Shown piece after piece: positions 1 to 8,233 of a DNA stretch of 64,000 bases. The stretch is from Clostridium estertheticum (GTDB lineage Bacteria; Bacillota; Clostridia; Clostridiales; Clostridiaceae): positions 1,199,001 through 1,263,000 of the forward strand of contig NZ_JAAMNH020000001.1 of assembly GCF_011065935.2 (NCBI RefSeq), read 5' to 3'. The first letter of the stretch is position 1. Every line of letters starts with the position of its first letter. The notes below the pieces were generated by a model. The model was not told the origin of the DNA, ran no database searches, and saw nothing but the letters and a program-made list of their open reading frames with translations. Both the position numbers and the translations under genes were made by a program.

Positions 1-1
1 T

Positions 2-1132
2 GAATATGGAAAAACCCAAAAAAAAGTTTCTGTAGTTGGCTTTGGAGGGTTAAGATTTGATTTAAGTAAAAGTGATGAGGAAAATGCAGAATTAATTAAA
101 TATGCCTATAGTAAAGGAATAAACTATTTTGATACTGCTCCCGGATATTGTGATGATAGAAGCGAGAATATATTTGGTGTTGCTTTTAGAGAAATGATAA
201 AAGAAGGAAAATCAGATTTTATTGTTTCTACTAAGGGAAAACCTAAGGTATATGATACCGCAGAAAAGGCAGTTAATGCTGTAAAGACCTCTTTAAAGAG
301 ATTAGGAGTTCCTAAAATTCATTTTTATCATGTTTGGTGTATAAGAAAGATGGAGCACTATGAATTGTGCATGAAAAAAGGAGGGCAATACGAGGGATTA
401 CTTAAATGTAAAGAGGAGGGTTTGATAGATCATATTGTATTTTCCTCTCATCAACCAGGTGATCAAGTAATAAAGGTGCTAGATGAAAATAAGTTTGAAG
501 GAGTTACCATGGGAATTAATTTACTTAACTTCCCGTATAGATGGAAGGGAGTAACCCATGCTTATAAAAATGGATATGGTGTTGTGGCAATGAATCCCTT
601 AAGTGGAGGTTCTATTCCTAATCATGAAAAAGAATTGGCTTTTTTAACAAAAGACGGAGAAACAGCCACAGAAGTAGCCTTGAGATTTAACATATCTAGT
701 CCTGAAATTACAATAACTTTAGTTGGGTTTGGAAGCAAGCATGATATTGATGAAGCTTGCAGGATAGCTGATGAATCAAAGCCTTTTACTGAGGGAGATA
801 TTAATAAGCTAAGAAATGCATTAGGCGAAAATATGAATGAGATTTGTACAGGCTGTGGATATTGTAAAGTTTGTCCAAAGGGAATTAATATACCAGGGTA
901 CATGTTGTTTTATAATGAAAAACAAATGTTTAAGAAAAGTGATGAAGAAATGATTCAGTCTGTTTATGGCTTAGAATATTGGAATTATTCTATGAGTAAT
1001 AAGAAATTTGCTGCTGAATGTGTTAAGTGTGGCAAATGCCTTGAAGAATGCACCCAACACCTTCCTATAATAGATAGGTTAAAACAAATTGCAGAATGGG
1101 AAGAAAAAGGAACTAATGATGTAACTGTATAA
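2..1132 (+). CDS. Aldo/keto reductase with C-terminal ferredoxin-like domain (5' partial)
   Basis: The reading frame is open from the first bases of the window, so the start codon lies upstream; the ATG at 194 is internal. The visible N-terminal part has the aldo/keto reductase beta-strand GFGGLRF and the catalytic-tyrosine motif YFDTAPGY, followed by the TIM-barrel body. The C-terminus carries two cysteine clusters, CTGCGYCKVCPKG and CVKCGKCLEEC, typical of the 4Fe-4S-containing aldo/keto reductases of anaerobes. It probably reduces or oxidises a carbonyl/alcohol with NAD(P)H and a ferredoxin-type cluster; the substrate cannot be told from sequence. It ends just before a terminator and is separate from the downstream choline locus. 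Confidence 0.85.
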   Translation, partial: EYGKTQKKVSVVGFGGLRFDLSKSDEENAELIKYAYSKGINYFDTAPGYCDDRSENIFGVAFREMIKEGKSDFIVSTKGKPKVYDTAEKAVNAVKTSLKRLGVPKIHFYHVWCIRKMEHYELCMKKGGQYEGLLKCKEEGLIDHIVFSSHQPGDQVIKVLDENKFEGVTMGINLLNFPYRWKGVTHAYKNGYGVVAMNPLSGGSIPNHEKELAFLTKDGETATEVALRFNISSPEITITLVGFGSKHDIDEACRIADESKPFTEGDINKLRNALGENMNEICTGCGYCKVCPKGINIPGYMLFYNEKQMFKKSDEEMIQSVYGLEYWNYSMSNKKFAAECVKCGKCLEECTQHLPIIDRLKQIAEWEEKGTNDVTV

Positions 1133-1261
1133 GGTGTCTCTCAAAATCTGTAAAGGTTACTACAGCCTATATTGGATCCTCAAATAGGGAGTTCATAGTA
1201 TTATTCAAAGCCAGAAAATTATAACTTTAAGTGGAACGTATAAATAAATCTAGTTAGTTCT

Positions 1262-1301
1262 AAGCCACATTCCTATATTCAAAAGGAATGTGGCTTTTTA
1301 T
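1262..1301 (+). terminator. Rho-independent terminator after the aldo/keto reductase
   Basis: A 12-13 bp stem (AGCCACATTCCT paired with AGGAATGTGGCT) with a 9-base loop runs directly into TTTTTA. It insulates the reductase from the choline regulon that begins about 100 bp further on. Confidence 0.85.
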
Positions 1302-1395
1302 TGACCACGGAATAGATAATGTGCATTTGCGTCAAAAACAAAGCATGACGAGAAAAATATCTTATATTGCATTGATTAAAAAACAAAATTCGACA

Positions 1396-1575
1396 CTATT
1401 AGTGCAATAAAGTAACGATAGTACAAAAATTTCATAAAACTGGCGGATATAATGCATTAAAACATTGAAATTTATGCCATGAAAAAATACATTATTCAGT
1501 TATTATTAAAATAAAGCAAAATAATAGTTCGACGCGGTAATATATTGTTATGAAAACGATATATTATGTCTTGAT
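1396..1575 (+). promoter_or_regulatory. Shared choline-regulon promoter/leader, copy A
   Basis: This segment is about 80% alike to segments at 3118 and 24085. Two direct repeats, TAGTGCAATAAAG at 1400 and TAGTACAAAAA at 1419, lie 19 bp apart. An ACTGG box starts at 1439, 20 bp after the second repeat, and a TATAAT -10 box lies at 1448-1453. There is no good -35 box, as expected for an activator-dependent promoter. Repeats two helical turns apart fit binding by an AraC-type dimer, and such a response regulator is encoded at 19322-20092. The conserved part continues past the -10 box into the transcribed leader (TTTATGCCATGAAAAAA), so part of it may act in the RNA. Inference: it drives the transporter gene at 1744. 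Confidence 0.7.
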
Positions 1576-1589
1576 TATGTAAAGTTAAA

Positions 1590-1720
1590 TCCTACTCAGG
1601 GAGCTGTGACGTAAGGACCTACAGCTATTATTAAATTCATAGGTAAGATGATCATACGTGTTCTAGAATACACGTAAAGGTCTGAAAGACTTTATTAAAA
1701 TGAGGTCTTTTGGCAAAACA
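1590..1720 (+). promoter_or_regulatory. Hairpin-rich untranslated leader, unidentified
   Basis: Between the promoter copy and the transporter start are several possible stems: AGCTGT/ACAGCT, TACGTGT/ACACGTA, and two that exclude each other around AAAGGTCTGAAAGACTTT and AAAGACTTT...AGGTCTTTT. This part is absent from the two other promoter copies. The alternative pairings look like an attenuator, but the last stem is followed by only four T and I do not recognise a known riboswitch class. Confidence 0.35.
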
Positions 1721-1743
1721 ACAAAAATATTGGAGGTAATATT

Positions 1744-2825
1744 ATGTCAGAAGCAGTAGCTAATACGACTGCAGTCGTTGCTAAAAAAAGTTATTATCAG
1801 GATTTTATAGAAAAGGAATTGCAATTGGTTTATTCTCAGGATTTTCATATGGATTATTTTCAGCATTTTTGGCATTTGCTATGACAAAGGGTGTTTGGGC
1901 CGATTGGTATGGTACAAATACAGCTGGTTTATCTTCATTTGCGCTTATATATGTGATTGGTGCACTTGGTTGTGGCGTAAATGATACTTGTAGTGCAGTT
2001 TGGGCATTAGTTATGGCAGGTATTAGAGGTAAACTTGGAGATTTCTTTAGAACTCTTAATACTAAACCGGGCCGCATGATTATGTTAGCTGCACTTATGG
2101 GAGGCCCTATTGCCAATTCAGCTTATGTTATTGGTCTTGCATCGGCTGGTTCAATTATTGTTCCAATTTCTGCCCTTTGCCCAGCTATTGGCGCTATTTT
2201 AGGCAGAATTTTATACAAACAAGCATTAACAAAACGTATGATTTTAGGTATTGTTATCTGTGTTTCTGCAAGTGCTTTGATTGGTATCTCAAGTATTACT
2301 GGAGGTGCACAAAAAGGTGTAGTGATAGGTATTATAGCTGCTATTATAGCTGCTATTGGCTGGGGTATTGAAGGTTGTATAGCTGGCTATAGTACATCGA
2401 TGGTAGATTCAGAGATTGGTATTGCTATTCGTCAGACAACATCAGGCCTTGCAAATTTAATTATATTTGTTCCTATCATAGCTATTGTAGGAGGTAATGC
2501 AGGTCTTTCATTCCATGTTATTGGTCAAGCATTTACAAGCGGTCCTGCTATGATTTGGTTTGCTGTTAGTGGTCTTTGTGCTTATCTTTCATTTATGTCT
2601 TGGTATAAGGGCTCTAGTATGACTGGTGTTGCGCTTGGTATGGCAACAAATGGTACTTACTCTTTCTTCGGACCGTTCTGCTGCTGGATAATACTTGGTG
2701 TGGGTTTCGGGATAAAAGGTTGGACACTCTCTCCTATATCTTGGGTTTGTGCTGTATTAATGGCAATTGGTATTTTGCTAATCGCAATGAATCCAATGGA
2801 TTTATTTAAAAAAGGGGAGGTGTAA
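1744..2825 (+). pseudogene. DMT/EamA-type transporter, frameshifted (transporter copy 1)
   Basis: ATG 1744 follows GGAGG and begins MSEAVANTT, matching the start of the intact paralogue at 24426. After codon 21 the frame is lost: the run TTTT at 1803-1806 is one T short of what the alignment needs (GAT TTT TAT AGA AAA). Reading from ATG 1744 stops at a TGA near 1881, while the rest of the protein (GVWADWYGTNTAGLSSFAL onward) is open in the other frame to 2825. A repaired product would be about 361 residues with around ten membrane segments and the EamA motif LCPAIGAILGRILYKQ. Either this is a true pseudogene, a slippage-controlled gene, or a sequencing error in a short T run. DMT carriers include the choline permease LicB, so choline uptake is a reasonable but unproven role. 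Confidence 0.75.
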
Positions 2826-2829
2826 TTGT

Positions 2830-3096
2830 ATGAAACCACTTAATTATGCTATTTTAAAACATTTTACAAAAATTAAAGGAGCATGTGCAGACGACGTTAT
2901 TGAAGCTTTAAAAGGTGAATATGGTAACTTCAAAGCTTTTAATAAAAATACTGTTATGTCAGCTTTAATGACAGCTGAAACCAATGGTCTTCTTGAAGAA
3001 AAAAGTTTTGATATGGATAAGTCAGGTAATTTAAGGATTTACTATCATGCAAATGATGAAGGCGCAGCTACAATTAATAACTACATTAAGGATTAA
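2830..3096 (+). CDS. Small conserved partner protein of the DMT transporter, copy 1
   Basis: This 88-residue soluble protein starts 4 bp after the transporter stop, with its ribosome-binding site GGGGAGG inside the end of that gene. It is about 75% identical to the 88-residue protein at 25519, which follows the second transporter in the same way. It has no membrane segment or signal peptide. The predicted pattern is helix, helix, helix, then two strands (NLRIYYHANDEG) and a last helix (INNYIKD), which resembles a winged-helix fold, but no clear DNA-binding motif is seen. I do not recognise the family. Strict pairing with the transporter suggests regulation of, or a cytoplasmic partner for, the carrier. 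Confidence 0.8.
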   Translation: MKPLNYAILKHFTKIKGACADDVIEALKGEYGNFKAFNKNTVMSALMTAETNGLLEEKSFDMDKSGNLRIYYHANDEGAATINNYIKD

Positions 3097-3117
3097 TGAT
3101 TTGAGATAAAATTAATT

Positions 3118-3330
3118 CTATTAGTGCAAGAATGTAACGATAGTACAAAAACTTCAAAATAACTGGTGGATATAATGCGGTAAAATAGCGCACTTTATGC
3201 CATGAAAAAATGCCTTGTTCAGTTATTATTAACATAAAGTCAAATAGTAGTTCAAGGCCACAATATATTGTTAAGAAAACGTTTTATAATGTCTTGTAAG
3301 TATAGAAATTTCTAATGATTATGCGAAGAA
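3118..3330 (+). promoter_or_regulatory. Shared choline-regulon promoter/leader, copy B (cut operon)
   Basis: This is the second copy of the element. TAGTGCAAGAATG starts at 3122 and TAGTACAAAAA at 3141, again 19 bp apart; ACTGG is at 3162 and TATAAT at 3171-3176. The leader then keeps TTTATGCCATGAAAAAA and, near its end, AAATTTCTAATGATTATG, which is also in copy C. It lies directly upstream of the 15-kb microcompartment operon and is the only evident promoter for it, so the PocR-kinase/AraC-regulator pair probably switches the operon on through these repeats. Confidence 0.7.
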
Positions 3331-3348
3331 AAAAAGGAGGAATATGTA

Positions 3349-3963
3349 GTGAGGTATTATGGAGAAGAAGCGTTAGGGGTTATCGAAACATTAGGTATGG
3401 TTCCTGCAATTGAGGCGGCAGATAAAATGCTGAAGGCTGCTAATGTTGAATTGGTAGCATATGAAAACATAGGTTCCACTCTTGTTACAATTATGGTAAA
3501 GGGTGATGTTGGTGCAGTTAAGGCGTCTGTGGAAGCGGGAGCAGCGGCGGCTAGCGCAATAGGTACATTAACAGCACAAAATGTTATGCCACGTCCCATT
3601 AAAGATATTGGAGACATTGTTTCAGTATATCAAATCATGGATACAGAGGAAATATCACCCAATGGAAAATACAGAGCTTTAGGTTTAATAGAAACATTTG
3701 GTATAGTTTTTGCTTTAGAGGCTGCAGATGCAATGTGTAAAGCTGCAGATGTTGAATTAATTGGTTTCGAAAATGTAGCTTCTGGATATATTTCTGTATT
3801 GGTTCGTGGAGATGTAGGGGCATGTAAAGCATCTGTAGAGACAGGTATTAAAGCTGTAGCAGATATGGGAGCTGAAGTTTATAGCTCAGTTGTTATTGCA
3901 AGTCCACATCAAGACCTTGAAAAGATTATTGGACTTTATTCACTTGAAACCTTGAATCCTTAA
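3349..3963 (+). CDS. Tandem-domain BMC shell protein (BMC-T), first gene of the cut operon
   Basis: The 204-residue protein holds two BMC domains in a row (about residues 6-95 and 105-195), each with the shell signature (ALGxIETxGxxxAxEAADxM...GDVGAxKASVE). Three copies would form a pseudohexameric tile. The chosen start is GTG 3349, 8 bp after AAGGAGG; an ATG at 3344 is followed at once by a stop. Both domains resemble canonical BMC-H more than EutL, and no pore cysteine like that of PduT is seen. It leads the operon, 54 bp ahead of the first aldehyde dehydrogenase. Confidence 0.88.
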   Translation: MRYYGEEALGVIETLGMVPAIEAADKMLKAANVELVAYENIGSTLVTIMVKGDVGAVKASVEAGAAAASAIGTLTAQNVMPRPIKDIGDIVSVYQIMDTEEISPNGKYRALGLIETFGIVFALEAADAMCKAADVELIGFENVASGYISVLVRGDVGACKASVETGIKAVADMGAEVYSSVVIASPHQDLEKIIGLYSLETLNP

Positions 3964-4017
3964 TGTGTGGCTGAAATTACGACACTTAGTTAATGAAAAT
4001 GAAAAGAGGAGTCAGGA

Positions 4018-5508
4018 ATGAATATTATTGACAATGATTTGCTCTCCATACAAGAATCTCGAATCCTTGCCGAAAATGCAAGTGAAGCACAAAAACTCCT
4101 AGCAGCTTTTCCACAGGAAAAACTAGATGAGATTGTTGAGCGCATGGCAGAAGAAATCGGCAAACATGCCATTGAGCTTGCAAAGATGTCACATGATGAA
4201 ACTGATTATGGCAAATGGCAGGATAAATATATTAAGAATAAATTTGCCTCTGAGCATTTGCTAGTTAAGCTTCGAGGAATGCGTTGTGTAGGTATTATTG
4301 ACGAGGACATCCAGAATAAAACCATGGATATTGGTGTACCTATGGGTGTAATTATTGCATTATGTCCTGCAACTAGTCCTGTTTCAACAACAATCTATAA
4401 GGCATTAATTGCAATCAAGTCCGGAAATGCGATTATCTTTTCTCCGCATCCTAGAGCGAAGAAGACAATTTGCAAGGCACTTGATATTATGATTCTCGCA
4501 GCAGAAGGGTTTGGACTTCCAGCAGGAGCGCTTGCATATTTACATACTGTGACACCTTCTGGGACAAGCCAGTTAATGAATCATAAGGCAACGTCCCTTA
4601 TTATGAATACGGGTGTACCTGGAATGCTTAAAGCAGCATATAAATCTGGAAAACCTGTGATTTATGGAGGAACAGGCAATGGACCTGCATTTATTGAACG
4701 CACAGCTGATATTGTGCAAGCGGTGCGGGATATTATTGCTAGTAAAACCTTTGATAATGGAATTGTATCAGGGGCGGAACAATCTATTGTTGTAGACGGC
4801 TGTATTGAAGCTGATGTAAAACGGGAGCTACAAAGTAATGGTGCATATTTTATGACAGAGGAAGAAGCAGAAAAACTTGGTTCTCTCTTTTACCTTTCTG
4901 ATGGGAGTTTGGACTCAGAAGTGGTAGGGAAATCCGCACAGGAATTGGCTAAGATAGCAAGCTTTGATGTTCCTAGTAGTACAGTACTTCTGATTTCAGA
5001 GCAGAAATATGTTTCTGAGAGTAATCCTTATTCCAAAGAAAAGCTTTGCCCAGTATTGGCTTATTACATCGAAGATGATTGGATGCATGCTTGTGAAAAG
5101 TGCATTGAGCTGCTCTTAACCGAGAGGCACGGACACACGCTTGTTATGCATTCAAAAGATGAAGAGGTAATTCGCATGTTTGCATTAAAAAAACCGGTGG
5201 GAAGAGTACTTGTTAATACACCTGCTTCCTTTGGCAGCATGGGTGCTACAACTAATTTGTTTCCTTCTTTGACTCTGGGTAGCGGATCGGCGGGGCTAGG
5301 TATGACTTCCGATAATGTTTCTCCAATGAATCTTATTTATATACGAAAAGTAGGATATGGTGTTCGGAAGATAGAGGATATTATCCATAGGGTGCATGCA
5401 GAGGAAAAAACTCAATTGCCTGCCGCGAAAGAGCAGCCGGAGTATAATTCAGATGATATACAGATGTTGCAGAATATTTTAAAAAAAGCTCTCCAAGAGA
5501 TTAAATAG
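4018..5508 (+). CDS. Aldehyde dehydrogenase homologue lacking catalytic Cys and Asn
   Basis: This 496-residue protein belongs to the CoA-acylating acetaldehyde dehydrogenase family (EutE/PduP/CutF type) and aligns along its length with the enzyme at 15502. The catalytic cysteine in the motif TICASEQS of that enzyme (Cys251) is replaced here by Ser251 (IVSGAEQS, codon TCA). The oxyanion-hole asparagine of PSTNP (Asn120) is replaced by Ser120 (PATSP). With both residues gone, normal acyl-enzyme chemistry is not expected. The frame is intact and codon use is like that of neighbours, so it is kept by selection, perhaps as a structural, cofactor-binding or cargo-scaffold partner. A C-terminal amphipathic helix after a Pro/Glu-rich linker (DDIQMLQNILKKALQEIK) looks like an encapsulation peptide. 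Confidence 0.85.
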   Translation: MNIIDNDLLSIQESRILAENASEAQKLLAAFPQEKLDEIVERMAEEIGKHAIELAKMSHDETDYGKWQDKYIKNKFASEHLLVKLRGMRCVGIIDEDIQNKTMDIGVPMGVIIALCPATSPVSTTIYKALIAIKSGNAIIFSPHPRAKKTICKALDIMILAAEGFGLPAGALAYLHTVTPSGTSQLMNHKATSLIMNTGVPGMLKAAYKSGKPVIYGGTGNGPAFIERTADIVQAVRDIIASKTFDNGIVSGAEQSIVVDGCIEADVKRELQSNGAYFMTEEEAEKLGSLFYLSDGSLDSEVVGKSAQELAKIASFDVPSSTVLLISEQKYVSESNPYSKEKLCPVLAYYIEDDWMHACEKCIELLLTERHGHTLVMHSKDEEVIRMFALKKPVGRVLVNTPASFGSMGATTNLFPSLTLGSGSAGLGMTSDNVSPMNLIYIRKVGYGVRKIEDIIHRVHAEEKTQLPAAKEQPEYNSDDIQMLQNILKKALQEIK

Positions 5509-5565
5509 ACTTATAGATGTATAAAAAAAATTGAAATAATTATGAAAGAATGAGGGGTAAGAATT

Positions 5566-8115
5566 ATGGATATTCGTGAATTTTCAAATAAATTTGCAGA
5601 AGCGACTAAAAATATGTCTACAGAAGAACGAGCATCTTTAATGAAGATGTTTGAAGGGGTTTCAAAAGAAATTACAAAACCAGATAAAGTAGATGCTATG
5701 ACTTATGTAGCAACTTCTGATAATGATGGAAAAGTTCCAAATGGAATTACAGAGCGTCTGCAAAAACTGAAAGATAACTATATGAAATGGACGCCTACAA
5801 TCACAACTCATCGTGCTCGTGCCATTACTAAGATAGCAAAGGAAAACCCTGGAATGCCTAAAAGTATATTCCGTGGCAAAAGCTTCAAATATTCTTGTGA
5901 AACAGCACCTTTGGTAATTCAAGAGGATGAACTAATTGTAGGGGCACCTTGCGGCGCACCTCGTGCTGGAGCTTGTTCTCCTGATATTGCATGGAGATGG
6001 ATGGAAGATGAACTTGATACTATTGGAACTCGTTCTCAAGATCCTTTTTATATATCTGAAGAGGATAAAAAGTTTATGCGTGAAGAACTTTTCCCTTTCT
6101 GGAAAGGAAAATCTGTTGATGAATACTGTGAAGATCAGTATCGTGAGGCAGGCCTTTGGGAACTATCTGGCGAATCTTATGTTTCAGATTGCTCTTACCA
6201 TGCAATAAATGGTGGTGGAGATTCAAACCCTGGATATGATGTAATCCTTATGGAGAAGGGAATGCTAGATATTCAGAAGGAAGCAAAGGATCATTTGGAA
6301 AAACTAGATTACCAAAATCCAGAAGATATCGAACAGATTTATTACTATAAATCTGTTATTGACACTACTGAAGGAGTTATGATTTATGCTAAGCGTTTAT
6401 CTGATCATGCGGCGCAGCTAGCTGCAAAGGAAACAAACCCTAAGCGTAAAGCAGAGTTACTTAAGATTTCTGAAGTAAATGCATGGGTTCCTGCACATAA
6501 GCCTCGTACTTTCTGGGAAGCAATTCAGTCTGTTTGGACTATTGAGTCATTGCTTCTAGTTGAGGAGAACCAAACTGGTATGTCTATCGGTCGTGTTGAT
6601 CAATATATGTATCCATTCTACAAGGCAGATATAGAGCAAGGGCGTATGAGTGAGTTTGAAGCCTTTGAACTAGCTGGTAGTATGCTTATTAAAATGTCTG
6701 AGATGATGTGGGTTACAAGTGAAGGCGGTTCTAAGTTCTTTGCAGGGTATCAGCCATTTGTAAACATGTGTGTTGGCGGTGTTACTCGTGAGGGTCTTGA
6801 TGCAACAAATGACCTAACTTACCTACTGATGGATGCTGTTCGTCATGTTAAAATTTATCAACCATCCCTAGCTACACGTATTCACAACAAGTCACCTAAG
6901 AAGTATTTAAAGAAGATTGTTGACGTTGTTCGTGCTGGTATGGGATTCCCAGCTTGCCATTTTGATGATGCACATATTAAGATGATGCTGTCAAAAGGTG
7001 TTTCTATGGAAGATGCTAGGGACTATTGTCTTATGGGTTGTGTTGAACCTCAGAAATCAGGTCGTTTGTATCAGTGGACTTCAACTGCTTATACCCAGTG
7101 GCCAATATGTATTGAATTAGTTCTAAACCACGGTGTTCCACTATGGTATAAGAAGCAGGTTTGTCCTGATATGGGAGACTTGGATAATTTCAAAACTTAT
7201 GAACAGTTCGACAATGCTGTTAAGGAACAAATCAAATATATTACAAAGTGGTCAAGTGTTGCTACTGTTATTTCTCAACGTGTCCACAGAGAACTTGCTC
7301 CAAAGCCTCTTATGTCCATAATGTATGAGGGCACCATGGAGAGTGGTAGGGATGTTTCTGCTGGTGGCGCTATGTACAACTTCGGACCTGGTGTTATATG
7401 GTCAGGACTTGCTACTCATACAGACTCTATGGCTGCTATCAAGAAGTTAGTATTCGATGAGAAGAAATATACTTTGAAGCAACTAAATGAAGGATTAAAA
7501 GCTGAATTTGTTGGATATGAACAGATGAAAAGCGATTGCCTGAAAGCTCCTAAGTACGGTAATGATGATGATTATGTAGATTTGATTGCTTCTGATTTGA
7601 TTAACTTCACAGAGAGAGAACATAGAAAGTACAAGACTCTTTATTCTGTACTAAGCCATGGTACTTTGTCTATCTCAAACAATACACCTTTTGGTCAGTT
7701 ACTTGGTGCATCTGCTAACGGCCGTGATGCTTGGACACCATTATCTGATGGTATCAGTCCAACTCAAGGTGCGGATTATAAAGGACCAACTGCTATTATA
7801 AAATCTGTTTCCAAGATGGCTTGTGACACTATGAATATAGGAATGGTTCATAACTTTAAGCTTATGGCTGGACTACTTGATACACCAGAAGGCGAAGAAG
7901 GTATTCTTACATTACTTCGTACTGCATGCGTATTTGGCAATGGAGAGATGCAGTTCAATTACCTTGATAATGATACATTGATTGCAGCACAAAAGAATCC
8001 ACAGCAGTATCGTGATCTGATTGTTCGTGTAGCAGGTTACAGTGCATTCTTTGTTGAACTATGCAAGGATGTTCAGGATGAAATTATCAGTAGAACTATG
8101 CTGACACATTTCTAA
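5566..8115 (+). CDS. cutC: Choline trimethylamine-lyase, glycyl radical enzyme
   Basis: CutC cleaves choline to trimethylamine and acetaldehyde by radical chemistry inside the microcompartment. The 849-residue protein matches the Desulfovibrio-type enzyme (846 residues) with a constant +3 numbering shift: Tyr211 and Asp219 in YHAINGGGD, Phe398, the thiyl Cys492 and base Glu494 in MGCVEP, Thr505 in YQWTST, and the glycyl-radical Gly824 in RVAGYSAFF. All recalled choline-contacting residues are therefore present, which separates it from glycerol/propanediol dehydratases. The N-terminal helix (residues 1-35) may target the enzyme to the shell. The start ATG follows GAGGGG. The activase gene cutD lies 118 bp downstream, beyond a strong hairpin. 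Confidence 0.96.
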   Translation: MDIREFSNKFAEATKNMSTEERASLMKMFEGVSKEITKPDKVDAMTYVATSDNDGKVPNGITERLQKLKDNYMKWTPTITTHRARAITKIAKENPGMPKSIFRGKSFKYSCETAPLVIQEDELIVGAPCGAPRAGACSPDIAWRWMEDELDTIGTRSQDPFYISEEDKKFMREELFPFWKGKSVDEYCEDQYREAGLWELSGESYVSDCSYHAINGGGDSNPGYDVILMEKGMLDIQKEAKDHLEKLDYQNPEDIEQIYYYKSVIDTTEGVMIYAKRLSDHAAQLAAKETNPKRKAELLKISEVNAWVPAHKPRTFWEAIQSVWTIESLLLVEENQTGMSIGRVDQYMYPFYKADIEQGRMSEFEAFELAGSMLIKMSEMMWVTSEGGSKFFAGYQPFVNMCVGGVTREGLDATNDLTYLLMDAVRHVKIYQPSLATRIHNKSPKKYLKKIVDVVRAGMGFPACHFDDAHIKMMLSKGVSMEDARDYCLMGCVEPQKSGRLYQWTSTAYTQWPICIELVLNHGVPLWYKKQVCPDMGDLDNFKTYEQFDNAVKEQIKYITKWSSVATVISQRVHRELAPKPLMSIMYEGTMESGRDVSAGGAMYNFGPGVIWSGLATHTDSMAAIKKLVFDEKKYTLKQLNEGLKAEFVGYEQMKSDCLKAPKYGNDDDYVDLIASDLINFTEREHRKYKTLYSVLSHGTLSISNNTPFGQLLGASANGRDAWTPLSDGISPTQGADYKGPTAIIKSVSKMACDTMNIGMVHNFKLMAGLLDTPEGEEGILTLLRTACVFGNGEMQFNYLDNDTLIAAQKNPQQYRDLIVRVAGYSAFFVELCKDVQDEIISRTMLTHF

Positions 8116-8153
8116 TTAGGGTATTCCATTGACTTTAAAATGATTTAGCTGAG

Positions 8154-8195
8154 GCCCGATTCTCTTATGCTTCGCAGCATGCTAGAGAATTGGGC
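8154..8195 (+). promoter_or_regulatory. Stem-loop between cutC and cutD
   Basis: A 12-bp stem, GCCCGATTCTCT with AGAGAATTGGGC (one G-U pair), lies between the two genes and has a further small stem in its loop. No T run follows, so it is unlikely to be a full terminator. It may protect the cutC 3' end or lower read-through so that the activase is made at less than the lyase level. Confidence 0.6.
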
Positions 8196-8233
8196 ACAGT
8201 TGAATTATTTATTAGAACAGGAGATTAGATGTT

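Noticed and set aside
1396..3330. Promoter copies A and B as ends of a mobile element carrying the transporter
   Set aside because: No transposase, target duplication or inverted ends are seen. The third copy stands before an equivalent gene, and the fourth site keeps only the operator spacing, so regulation explains them better.
5566..8115. CutC as a glycerol or propanediol dehydratase
   Set aside because: Tyr211, Asp219, Phe398, Cys492, Glu494 and Thr505 match the choline-lyase pattern with a constant offset.
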